Below, in pieces: positions 1 through 7,068 of a stretch of DNA of 42,213 nucleotides. Location of the stretch: positions 1 through 42,213 of the forward strand of contig JAKLLS010000014.1 in the NCBI GenBank assembly GCA_022014155.1, given 5' to 3'. Made by a program: the position numbers and the translations under genes. Origin of the DNA: Marinobacter sp. (lineage in GTDB: Bacteria > Pseudomonadota > Gammaproteobacteria > Pseudomonadales > Oleiphilaceae). Position 1 is the stretch's first letter; every line of letters starts with the position of its first letter. The notes beneath the pieces were generated by a model. The model was given only the letters and a program-made list of their open reading frames with translations, was not told the origin of the DNA and did no database searches.

Positions 1-200
1 TCGAAGCCGTGTACTCACTGGAGCAGCTGACGTATCCTGCCGGTGATGGTGAGGTCTGCCTGCAGAAACCCGCTACCGAGGGCCCGGTCCGGCTGGACTG
101 CGCCTCCGGCTTCGGAGCGGCCAGCCCAGTGACCGCCAGTTTCGGCTTTTTTGCTGCCTCGCGGCTGCTAAACCGGATCGCACGACGCGCCAACCCATAA
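1..200 (+). CDS. tcdA: tRNA threonylcarbamoyladenosine dehydratase TcdA, C-terminal fragment
   Basis: This is the 3' end of a gene that begins before the window. The frame is open from base 1 and stops with TAA at 198-200. The visible tail has the features of the C-terminus of TcdA (CsdL/YgdL): a short 'PVRLDCASGFGAA' stretch followed by 'VTASFGFFAASRLLN', which matches the family's closing helix. TcdA is an E1-like, ATP-dependent enzyme that cyclises N6-threonylcarbamoyladenosine at position 37 of ANN-decoding tRNAs. The catalytic and nucleotide-binding parts lie outside the window, so the call rests on the tail alone. A GTG at 9-11 could be taken for a start but is internal. The next gene begins 21 bases downstream on the same strand. 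Confidence 0.8.
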   Translation, partial: EAVYSLEQLTYPAGDGEVCLQKPATEGPVRLDCASGFGAASPVTASFGFFAASRLLNRIARRANP

Positions 201-221
201 CTCAATGGATCTGAAGTCATT

Positions 222-2093
222 ATGCCCGTAAGCACTGTTCTGCTTCTCGCAAGTATCGGCGTTCTTTCTCTGTTCTGTCAGTGGCTCGCCTGGCGCGTCC
301 GCATGCCCGCCATTCTCTTTCTGTTGGCGGGCGGCATTGCCGCGGGTCCATGGCTGGGCTTCCTGGCACCGGAAGTGGTGTTTGGCGACCTGCTGTTCCC
401 ACTCATTTCCCTGTCCGTCGCCATCATTCTCTTCGAGGGTAGCCTGACCCTGCGTTATGAGGAAATCCGCGGCCACGGCAAGATGGTGCGCAACCTGATT
501 CCGGTCGGCTCCGTTGTCACCTGCATCATCGGCACACTGTCGGCACGCTGGCTACTTGACGTGTCCTGGGAGGTCGCATTGCTCTTCGGCGCAATCTCCA
601 TTGTCACCGGGCCCACGGTGATCGCTCCCCTCCTGAGATCCGTTCGACCGGACGCCAAACTGGCCAATATCCTGCGCTGGGAAGGCATCATCATCGACCC
701 GGTGGGAGCCCTGCTGGCGGTGCTGGTGTTTGAGGGTATTGTGTCCTGGGGTCAGGGCAATGTATTCGGACACTCGCTGTACATTTTCGGCAAAACCCTG
801 GCGGTTGGCTTCCTCATCGGCGCGGTTGCAGGCTATCTGAATGGCCTGGCGCTGAGAAAACACCTCATCCCCCAGTACCTGCATAACGCCGGCACACTGA
901 CTTTCATGCTGGGCGTGTACGCCCTTTCCAATGAGATGGCCCATGAGTCAGGGCTGCTGACGGTCACTGTCATGGGCATCTGGATGGCGAACATGAAGCA
1001 GGTACCCATCGACAGCATCCTGGAGTTCAAGGAATCCCTCAGCGTGCTGCTGATCTCGGCCCTGTTTATCATTCTGGCGGCGCGGGTGGAGTTTTCCGCC
1101 ATTGCCGATCTGGGCTGGGGACTGGTCGCGGTGCTGGCCGTGCTGATGCTGGTAGCCCGCCCGGTGAGCATCTTCCTGTCAGCGATTGGCACCAGCCTGA
1201 ACTGGCGGGACAAACTGTTCCTGAGCTGGATAGCCCCGCGAGGCATCGTTGCGGCCGCGGTTTCCGCGCTGTTTGCTTTCCAGTTGCAGAAACTGGGTTA
1301 TGAGAGTGCCGGCACACTGGTACCGCTGGTCTTCATGCTGATCATCGCCACCGTGACGCTCCAGAGCCTGACCGCCCGGCCGTTAGCGAAGCTGCTGAAG
1401 GTCGCAGAACCAGCCGAGTTCGGCTTCCTGATTCTTGGGGCCAACCCGGTTGCCCGGATGATCGCCGTTGCCCTGAAGAAGTATGAAGTACCGGTGACCC
1501 TGGCCGACACCAACTGGGAAAATATCCGGCAGGCACGTATGGATAATCTCCCGGTGTATTTCGGCAACCCGGTGTCCGAGCATGCCTCTACCCACCTGGA
1601 TCTCACCGGCATTGGCAACCTGCTGGTCATTTCCCCCTATAAGCACATGAACTCGCTGGCCACCTACCACTTCCTGGACTGGTTCGGAAAGGACTCCGTA
1701 TTCACCCTGGCGGAAGGCGATCCCGAGCAGAAAGCTCGACACCAGACTGCCGAGAAGATCCAGATGACCCGCGGCCTGTTTGATGGCGTCAGTTACGCCA
1801 AGCTCGCTAGCCTGGCCAGTCAGGGCTACACCGTTAAAACCACCCAGCTCAGTGACGAATTCAGCTACGAGGACTTCCTTGAGAAGTATCACCGCCAGGC
1901 GCTCGTGCTGTTTGTCTTTGACGGCAAGGGGCGCGTGTCGCCGGTGCTGGATATGGATCTCATCAAGCCAGAGAATGACTGGATCCTGCTCAGTCTGGTA
2001 CCAGCACAGGCTCCGAAAGAGCGCAAGGAAAGGGAAGAACAGGCAGAAAAAGCCGAGGGGGAGCTTCCGGACGGAGTCACCGCCCGGAAGTAA
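222..2093 (+). CDS. CPA1-family cation/proton antiporter with RCK-like cytosolic tail
   Basis: A 623-residue inner-membrane antiporter. Residues 1 to about 390 are a run of hydrophobic segments with the CPA-type signatures 'FEGSLTLRYEE' (71-81), 'TGPTVIAPLL' (129-138), 'EGIIIDPVGA' (154-163) and 'APRGIVAAAVSALFA'. Residues from about 396 form a soluble domain that starts with a Rossmann-like strand ('FGFLILGANPVARMIA') and resembles RCK/TrkA-N plus an RCK_C-like end, a likely regulatory module. The family exchanges Na+ or K+ for H+. The membrane-embedded acidic residue is D159, but the asparagine that precedes it in classical NhaP proteins (the ND motif) is isoleucine here, and the TDP motif reads TGP. 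Ion specificity cannot be read from the sequence. The tail ends in a Lys/Glu-rich segment. The gene converges on the next one with 15 bases between the stops. Confidence 0.85.
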   Translation: MPVSTVLLLASIGVLSLFCQWLAWRVRMPAILFLLAGGIAAGPWLGFLAPEVVFGDLLFPLISLSVAIILFEGSLTLRYEEIRGHGKMVRNLIPVGSVVTCIIGTLSARWLLDVSWEVALLFGAISIVTGPTVIAPLLRSVRPDAKLANILRWEGIIIDPVGALLAVLVFEGIVSWGQGNVFGHSLYIFGKTLAVGFLIGAVAGYLNGLALRKHLIPQYLHNAGTLTFMLGVYALSNEMAHESGLLTVTVMGIWMANMKQVPIDSILEFKESLSVLLISALFIILAARVEFSAIADLGWGLVAVLAVLMLVARPVSIFLSAIGTSLNWRDKLFLSWIAPRGIVAAAVSALFAFQLQKLGYESAGTLVPLVFMLIIATVTLQSLTARPLAKLLKVAEPAEFGFLILGANPVARMIAVALKKYEVPVTLADTNWENIRQARMDNLPVYFGNPVSEHASTHLDLTGIGNLLVISPYKHMNSLATYHFLDWFGKDSVFTLAEGDPEQKARHQTAEKIQMTRGLFDGVSYAKLASLASQGYTVKTTQLSDEFSYEDFLEKYHRQALVLFVFDGKGRVSPVLDMDLIKPENDWILLSLVPAQAPKERKEREEQAEKAEGELPDGVTARK

Positions 2094-2108
2094 GGGAACC
2101 TCAGGATA

Positions 2109-3092
2109 TTAACGGCAATCGAGTACCAACTTGCCGCGCACGTGGCCGCCCTCGAGCAACTCGTGGGCGTCGGCCACCCGGGCCAGCGGAAAAGCCTGCT
2201 CGATATGAACCTTGACGTCACCGTCCTCAATCAGCTCCGCGATCTCATCCAGGTGGAATACATCCGGGCGCACGGTCATACCATGGGCCCGCAGCCCCAA
2301 CTCTTCAGCGGCACTGATGATCTCGTCTGCGGTGACCGTGGGAATGGTCACCAGCACACCATGCTCACCGAGCGTGTGCAGGGAACGCTTGCCAGCCTCA
2401 CCGCCAACCAGGTCCAGCACCACGTCCAGGCCATAGCACTCCTCGGCCACATCCGTGGTGCGATAATCAATCACTTCGTGGACACCCAGTTCCGCCAGGA
2501 AATCACGGTTTCCGGCCGATGCGGTCGCGACCACGTGGGCACCCCGTTCCAGGGCGAACTGGACGGCAAAGTGCCCGACACCACCGGCGCCGGCATGAAT
2601 CAGGATCTTCTGCCCCGACTCCAGCTTCGCCACTTCGAACAGGGCCTGCCATGCCGTCAGCGCCGCCAACGGCAACGCACCTGCGGCCAACAGGTCGAGC
2701 TCTTCCGGGACAATGGCCAGCTCGTCTGCCGCCGCAAGCGCATATTGCGCATAACCACCCCCCGTTGCCGGGAAACCGATCATCCCCATAACCCGGTCCC
2801 CCGGCGCCAGGGTTGTCACGTCATCCGCCACGGCAACCACTTCACCGGCCACATCATACCCTGGCGTCCAGGGCAGGGAGCTCTCGATCTGGCGAGCAGC
2901 GAACCCCAGGCCCTTGCGGGTCTTCCAGTCAATGGGGTTAAGACCGGCACCATGAACACGGATCAGCACCTGCCCACTATCGGGGCCGGGAATCTCTGAG
3001 GTGACTACCCGCAGCACATCACGGTCACCAAAGCGATCGTAGATCACATGGCACATGGAGGATTCAGCATTCTGATCAACGACGTTTTCCAT
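2109..3092 (-). CDS. NADP-dependent MDR oxidoreductase, quinone-reductase-like
   Basis: A 327-residue zinc-independent medium-chain dehydrogenase/reductase of the quinone oxidoreductase type. The N-terminal GroES-like half carries 'GAGLNPIDWKTRKG' and 'PGYDVAGEVVAVA'. The nucleotide-binding half carries the Rossmann glycine motif in 'HAGAGGVGHFAVQFA' near residue 165. No structural or catalytic zinc cysteines are present, which separates it from alcohol dehydrogenases. Such enzymes usually reduce quinones or alpha,beta-unsaturated carbonyls with NADPH; the substrate cannot be told. The ATG at 3092 is favoured because GGAGAG lies four bases upstream; an internal ATG 12 codons later is the position where many homologues start. 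It lies 74 bases downstream of the thioesterase gene on the same strand and may be co-transcribed with it. Confidence 0.85.
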   Translation of the reverse strand: MENVVDQNAESSMCHVIYDRFGDRDVLRVVTSEIPGPDSGQVLIRVHGAGLNPIDWKTRKGLGFAARQIESSLPWTPGYDVAGEVVAVADDVTTLAPGDRVMGMIGFPATGGGYAQYALAAADELAIVPEELDLLAAGALPLAALTAWQALFEVAKLESGQKILIHAGAGGVGHFAVQFALERGAHVVATASAGNRDFLAELGVHEVIDYRTTDVAEECYGLDVVLDLVGGEAGKRSLHTLGEHGVLVTIPTVTADEIISAAEELGLRAHGMTVRPDVFHLDEIAELIEDGDVKVHIEQAFPLARVADAHELLEGGHVRGKLVLDCR

Positions 3093-3166
3093 GAGGCTCT
3101 CCGCACAACGGTGGTAACGGCAAACAGGCTTTCTTCAGACTAGCAGAAGTTGGCGCGCAAGGTGAT

Positions 3167-3643
3167 TCAATCCAGCGTCAGGCCCTTGCCGCCAGCCACC
3201 ACGGCACTGCCCAGTATCTCGGCAAACTCTTTCGGGGCCCGGGAAGGGCGCTGGGATTTCATATCTACGCAGGCATGGGTGGACATCGCCCGCACCAGAG
3301 TCTTGCCGTCGGCAACACGCACCAACTGGAACTGGCGAGAGGATCGGAACCGGCCATCGTACTCGGTCAGCCAGGTTCCCAGAATCAGCCGATCCCCGGC
3401 ATTGGCCGAAGCAAGATAATCAATCTCGGTGCGAGTAATGGCCATGGCTTTTCCGGTGGCCTCGTGCAGCTCCCAGGTCATGCCCAGACTTTCGATGTGT
3501 GCCCAACTGACGTCTTCCAGCCAGCGGACATAAACCACGTTATTGGCGTGACCAAGGCGATCGGTGTCTTCATCCTTTACCAGTATATCCATGGTAAAGG
3601 GAGACGGCAGGTCCCACTCAATCATCTGGTCATTGTCGGTCAT
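3167..3643 (-). CDS. Hotdog-fold acyl-CoA thioesterase, 4-hydroxybenzoyl-CoA thioesterase type
   Basis: A 158-residue single hotdog-domain protein. The signature 'DRLGHANNVVYVRWLED' (residues 28-44) matches the 4-hydroxybenzoyl-CoA thioesterase/YbgC-like active-site helix, with D28 in the position of the catalytic aspartate. The family hydrolyses acyl-CoA thioesters in the cytosol; the acyl group cannot be predicted. The start codon overlaps the stop codon of the upstream SMP-30-like gene in an ATGA arrangement (3640-3643), so the two are almost certainly translationally coupled. Length is normal for the family. Confidence 0.85.
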   Translation of the reverse strand: MTDNDQMIEWDLPSPFTMDILVKDEDTDRLGHANNVVYVRWLEDVSWAHIESLGMTWELHEATGKAMAITRTEIDYLASANAGDRLILGTWLTEYDGRFRSSRQFQLVRVADGKTLVRAMSTHACVDMKSQRPSRAPKEFAEILGSAVVAGGKGLTLD

Positions 3644-4728
3644 TGATCCCGCCCTCCCAAACCCGGAATAGCCCGCAACGGTAGCCGGCCAATGCGGTCG
3701 TTGTGAAGTGAACCAAAGTATAGGTACCCGTCGTGAGGGTTAACCGAGGTAATTTCCTGCAGGTGCGTTCCCCGGGTATCGTGGAGACTGGTAATCAGCT
3801 CACCGTTGGCGTCGAACGCCAGCGCCAGCCCATACTCCTGAGGCTTGGGGTGGAAGCTTTCCGGCAACTTGGCTACCAGGTCTTTCAGCCAGGGCTGACG
3901 GTGCATGGAATCCACCTGAGGGTTACGAAGCGTCGGAAAAGCCACCCAGTAACGCCCGGCCTGATCCACGGCGAGGTTGTCCGGAAAGCCCGGCAGATTA
4001 TCAGCGAAAACCTCTGCCTGCCCCGCCTTGGGGCCATGGATCCAGTACTTCAGGATACGGTATTTCCAGGTTTCATTGACCAGCACATAGTCCCCTTCCG
4101 GAGACACCGCCACGCCGTTGGCGAAGTGCAGGTTTCTCAGCAGGGTTTCTGTTTTTTCGGTACGGGGATCATAACGGAGCAGACGGCCGTGGGGACGCAT
4201 CTCCAGCAAATCCAGCACATAATCCGGTTGCTCAAAACGGGAGCTGGCGTCGGTGAAATAGATGCGGCCATCCGGGGCGATATCCACATCATCGGTAAAC
4301 CGGAACGGCGTTCCCTCCGATTCCCGGGACAGCAGGGTGACGGACTTGTCCGGGGCGATCGACAACAAGCCTTTCCAGGCATCGGCCACAATCAGGCGCC
4401 CCTTGTCATCGAAAACCAACCCGAGGGGGCGACCACCGGTTTCCAGCCATTCCTCAACCCGACCATCCGGCCAGACCCGGACAATTTTGCCGTCCTGGGT
4501 ACCGGTGTACAGCACACCGTTGGCATCCACAGTGGTATCTTCCGGTCCGTACACCTGGCCGCGAGCGAGCAAGTCGGACAGTCGCAACAGCTCATTGGGA
4601 GCGAGTTTTCCGGTCATTGCCGGTGGTGCGGGTGCTTTCCAGGCTTTGCTGTCAACGGGAGACGGAGACAGCAGGAAGCCCCCCAACAGCACAAATACGA
4701 TCAGCAAAAGACCCAACAGCCACTTCAT
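3640..4728 (-). CDS. SMP-30/gluconolactonase/strictosidine-synthase-like beta-propeller protein, membrane anchored
   Basis: A protein of about 362 residues with an N-terminal hydrophobic segment ('MKWLLGLLLIVFVLLGGFLL') that should act as signal anchor or uncleaved signal peptide, placing the rest in the periplasm. The remainder is a six-bladed propeller of the SMP-30/strictosidine synthase type, with recurrent blade strands such as 'GRIYFTDASSRFE', 'NGVAVSPEGDYVLVNE' and 'FPDNLAVDQAGRYWVAF'. Relatives include calcium-dependent lactonases and arylesterases; the actual substrate is unknown. I chose ATG 4728 because it gives a clean signal segment; a TTG at 4755 in the same frame would add nine residues. 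The stop overlaps the thioesterase start by four bases. The pairing of a lactonase-like and a thioesterase gene suggests degradation of a lactone or ester, as inference only. Confidence 0.75.
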   Translation of the reverse strand: MKWLLGLLLIVFVLLGGFLLSPSPVDSKAWKAPAPPAMTGKLAPNELLRLSDLLARGQVYGPEDTTVDANGVLYTGTQDGKIVRVWPDGRVEEWLETGGRPLGLVFDDKGRLIVADAWKGLLSIAPDKSVTLLSRESEGTPFRFTDDVDIAPDGRIYFTDASSRFEQPDYVLDLLEMRPHGRLLRYDPRTEKTETLLRNLHFANGVAVSPEGDYVLVNETWKYRILKYWIHGPKAGQAEVFADNLPGFPDNLAVDQAGRYWVAFPTLRNPQVDSMHRQPWLKDLVAKLPESFHPKPQEYGLALAFDANGELITSLHDTRGTHLQEITSVNPHDGYLYFGSLHNDRIGRLPLRAIPGLGGRDQ

Positions 4729-4809
4729 ACAGACATTCGTCCCTTTCAGAAACAATGACGTAACCTTAGCAGAGACGCGGGCACGGCTACACCGTTGCCC
4801 GGGCCGGGC

Positions 4810-5601
4810 TCACTGTTTCAGGAAGGCCCGACACAAGGCCTCAAATGCGTCAGGTTTTTCCGCATGCAACCAGTGGCCCGTGCCTTCGATGATTTGAAGT
4901 TCCGCGGATGGAAACAAACGACGAATCTCGTCCCAATGCTTGTCCTGGATATAGGCAGAGTCTGCCCCCTTGATGAACAGCACCGGACCATTGTATGCGC
5001 CATCGCCTTTCGGAGCCTGCGCCAGATTCGGATAACAGGCCTCAATGACCGGCAGGTTCAGGCGCCAACGATACAGGCCTGCTCCAGGCTTCTGCTCCCC
5101 TTCGGGTACCCGCACCAGATTTTTCAGCAGGAACTGACGAACCTGGGGCGTCTCGACATACTCCGCCAGCAGTCCGTCTGCATCCTGACGGGTTTTGACG
5201 GCAGACAGATCAAGGGAGGTCAGCCCGTCCAGAATGTTATCGTGACGAGGCTTGTAGGTGACAGGCGCAATGTCCGCCACAATCACCCTGTCCACCCGCT
5301 CCGGTGCCGCCAGCGCCACCTGCATGGCGGTCTTGCCCCCCATGGAGTGGCCAAGAATAGCGGCCTTGTCCAGCCCCTGGGCGTCCATATAGGCAATCAC
5401 ATCCGCCGCCATTGCAGGGTAATCCATGGTTTCGGTATGAGGGGAATTGCCATGGTTGCGCTGATCCAGGGCATGGACCTGCCACTCATCCTGCAGGCGC
5501 CGGGTAATACCGCCGAGGTTGTCCATGGATCCGAACAACCCATGCAGAATAATCAGGGGGGCGCCTTCGCCAGTAATACGATGGTTCAGCTCAACACTCA
5601 T
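4810..5601 (-). CDS. ybfF: Alpha/beta-hydrolase, YbfF-type esterase
   Basis: A 263-residue alpha/beta-hydrolase. The nucleophile elbow is 'GHSMGG' with Ser86, the likely acid is Asp110 in 'VADIAPV', and the histidine is His243 in 'GTGHWLHAEKP'. This order and spacing, and the closing GHW-HAEKP motif, match E. coli YbfF, a cytosolic esterase active on acyl-CoA and short esters in vitro. The oxyanion-hole region is 'LHGLFGS' near residue 19. GGAG lies about ten bases before the ATG at 5601. It may share a transcript with the SMP-30-like gene, 81 bases downstream. Confidence 0.85.
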   Translation of the reverse strand: MSVELNHRITGEGAPLIILHGLFGSMDNLGGITRRLQDEWQVHALDQRNHGNSPHTETMDYPAMAADVIAYMDAQGLDKAAILGHSMGGKTAMQVALAAPERVDRVIVADIAPVTYKPRHDNILDGLTSLDLSAVKTRQDADGLLAEYVETPQVRQFLLKNLVRVPEGEQKPGAGLYRWRLNLPVIEACYPNLAQAPKGDGAYNGPVLFIKGADSAYIQDKHWDEIRRLFPSAELQIIEGTGHWLHAEKPDAFEALCRAFLKQ

Positions 5602-5705
5602 GAACGTTGTTCTCCGGATCGGTTCATTCTCTGAAGTCAGCGGGATACATTACCATTGCCGGGAAAAGGAGCAAGGCCGAAGACGGTCTTGATTTTTGCA
5701 GGCAT

Positions 5706-5730
5706 AAAAAAACCGGGGAGATCCCCGGTT
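5706..5730 (-). terminator. Intrinsic terminator of the 30-codon mini-gene
   Basis: On the minus strand a perfect GC-rich stem of nine base pairs (5722-5730 pairing with 5711-5719, tiny loop at 5720-5721) runs straight into a tract of seven U residues (A run at 5706-5712 on the plus strand). This is a textbook Rho-independent terminator. It works only in the minus direction because no T run follows on the plus strand. It lies about 30 bases after the stop codon of the small ORF at 5760-5852. Confidence 0.85.
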
Positions 5731-5759
5731 CAAAGGTCAATAGCGTACGACTTGCCCGA

Positions 5760-5852
5760 TCAGCAATAGAAGATGCTGTTCAGGTACTCCGCGAGCGCCT
5801 CGCAGTTCTGGCGTTCACGTTCGTTATGGGGCACGAAGATCTCGCGTTCCAT
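5760..5852 (-). CDS. Putative 30-residue small protein, or ORF within a small RNA
   Basis: A 30-codon ORF (ATG at 5852, TGA at 5760) below the size most gene finders report. It has a very strong Shine-Dalgarno sequence, AGGAGG followed by AGATGATT and then ATG, and is followed about 30 bases later by a clear intrinsic terminator. The peptide starts MEREIFVPHNERERQ and ends EYLNSIFYC. The N-terminal half is charged, the second half looks amphipathic helical, and there are two cysteines, one being the last residue. There is no signal peptide or membrane segment. I do not recognise the family. The transcript would be short, roughly 150-200 nt if the promoter lies in the region just upstream, so a dual-function small RNA is possible. 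I see no canonical sigma-70 promoter for it. Confidence 0.6.
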   Translation of the reverse strand: MEREIFVPHNERERQNCEALAEYLNSIFYC

Positions 5853-5921
5853 AATCATCTCCTCCTCTATAATGCCTTTCCATTGCTCCAACCTGATGAC
5901 TTAATGCTATCGTTGTTGGTG

Positions 5922-5958
5922 TGACAAACCGTTGACAGGCTGTCCCATCCGCTTGACA
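5922..5958. promoter_or_regulatory. Three helically phased TGACA repeats upstream of the AraC-type gene
   Basis: TGACA occurs at 5922-5926, 5933-5937 and 5954-5958, that is 11 and then 21 bases apart, so all three face the same side of the helix. The middle copy is part of a small dyad, GACAG-G-CTGTC. AraC-family proteins commonly bind direct repeats about 21 bases apart. The block lies 50-86 bases before the GTG start of the regulator at 6008 and upstream of the divergent mini-gene, so it could serve as an operator for either. No protein binding is shown by the sequence itself. Confidence 0.35.
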
Positions 5959-6007
5959 TTTTGTATCAGCGAACATGAAAAGCTGTTAACAACAGGAATA
6001 GACCATA

Positions 6008-7066
6008 GTGAACGCAGTTCCGGCTGAAACAACGACAACACCTCTGGTAGCCGCCTCCAGCACTCTCGCCCTGGTGCACTATCTGGATTGCCGGGGCGTA
6101 TTGGACCGTGTGCGGGTCGAAGCGATCACTGGTATGACCCTGGAAGCGCTTCGGGACCCGGACCTGAGGGTACCGGCCGACAATCACTATCGGCTCTGGG
6201 AGTATGCCGAACAGGTGACGGGGGACCCTGGCGTCGGTCTCCACGCCGGACAGGTGGTCGATCCGGAACGCATGGGACTGGTGGGACACGTCTTTTTTAA
6301 CTGTGACACCCTGGGAGAAGCGGTTACTCAATATGTGCGATTGCACCGACTGATCAACGAATCCGTGACCCTCAGTTTTGAGCAGACCGGTGAACAGGCG
6401 ATTCTCACCTGGCAGCCCGACAGCCCCGGCCATTACTGTCGGCAGGATATGGACCGTACCCTGGCGGCTGCCATCTGCCGCACCCGACACTTCATTCATC
6501 CCGGTATTAGGGCGGAGTGGGCAGAAATCGCTCATCCATGGCCGCGTTACGCCAGCGAATACGAGCAACTACTGGGCGGTCCCGTCACTTTTGGCTGCGC
6601 TGCCACGCGCCTGGCGTTCAGCAGCAGCCATTTGAGTCATCCGATCCCCCACCGAAACCCCTATGTGTATTCAGCGGTGTTGCGGCAGGTTAATTCCCTG
6701 CTGGCTCGCCTGCAGACCCGACGCACGTTCAGTCGCACGGTACGACGCCTGATCTCACGCCAGATGTCGACGGAAAAGATCGACGCCGACACCCTGGCAC
6801 GGCAATGCCACATGAGCCGGCAAACCCTCTACCGGCGGCTCAAGAAAGAAGGCCTGAGCTTTCATGACCTGGTAGAGCAAGTACGTAAGGACAAGGCCCT
6901 GAGATACGTGGCGGCTGATCAGTATGCCCTGGGAGAAATTGCCTTCCTGCTGGGCTTTTCCGAACTCAGCGCATTCAGCCGTGCCTTCAAACGCTGGACC
7001 GGCATGGCCCCGGCCCAATACCGTGCCCGCCACCTTGCCAGAGAGGCCGGCCAGACACAGGAATAA
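6008..7066 (+). CDS. AraC-family transcriptional regulator with AraC-type N-terminal ligand domain
   Basis: A 352-residue regulator. Residues of about 25-210 resemble the N-terminal 'arabinose-binding domain of AraC' family seen in OruR/ArgR-like and fatty-acid-responsive regulators of Pseudomonas. Residues of about 235-335 are the double helix-turn-helix, with 'LARQCHMSRQTLYRRLKKEG' and the C-terminal AraC signature 'IAFLLGFSELSAFSRAFKRW'. The start is GTG at 6008, with AGGA about ten bases upstream. The gene ends two bases before the cardiolipin synthase gene, so they form an operon and the regulator probably responds to a lipid or membrane-related signal (inference). The inducer is unknown. 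Confidence 0.85.
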   Translation: MNAVPAETTTTPLVAASSTLALVHYLDCRGVLDRVRVEAITGMTLEALRDPDLRVPADNHYRLWEYAEQVTGDPGVGLHAGQVVDPERMGLVGHVFFNCDTLGEAVTQYVRLHRLINESVTLSFEQTGEQAILTWQPDSPGHYCRQDMDRTLAAAICRTRHFIHPGIRAEWAEIAHPWPRYASEYEQLLGGPVTFGCAATRLAFSSSHLSHPIPHRNPYVYSAVLRQVNSLLARLQTRRTFSRTVRRLISRQMSTEKIDADTLARQCHMSRQTLYRRLKKEGLSFHDLVEQVRKDKALRYVAADQYALGEIAFLLGFSELSAFSRAFKRWTGMAPAQYRARHLAREAGQTQE

Positions 7067-7068
7067 CG

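Noticed and set aside
5607..5924. Plus-strand 105-codon open frame opposite the mini-gene
   Set aside because: It is antisense to the terminator and the small ORF, has no ribosome site, and reads through the hairpin. The minus-strand signals are far better.
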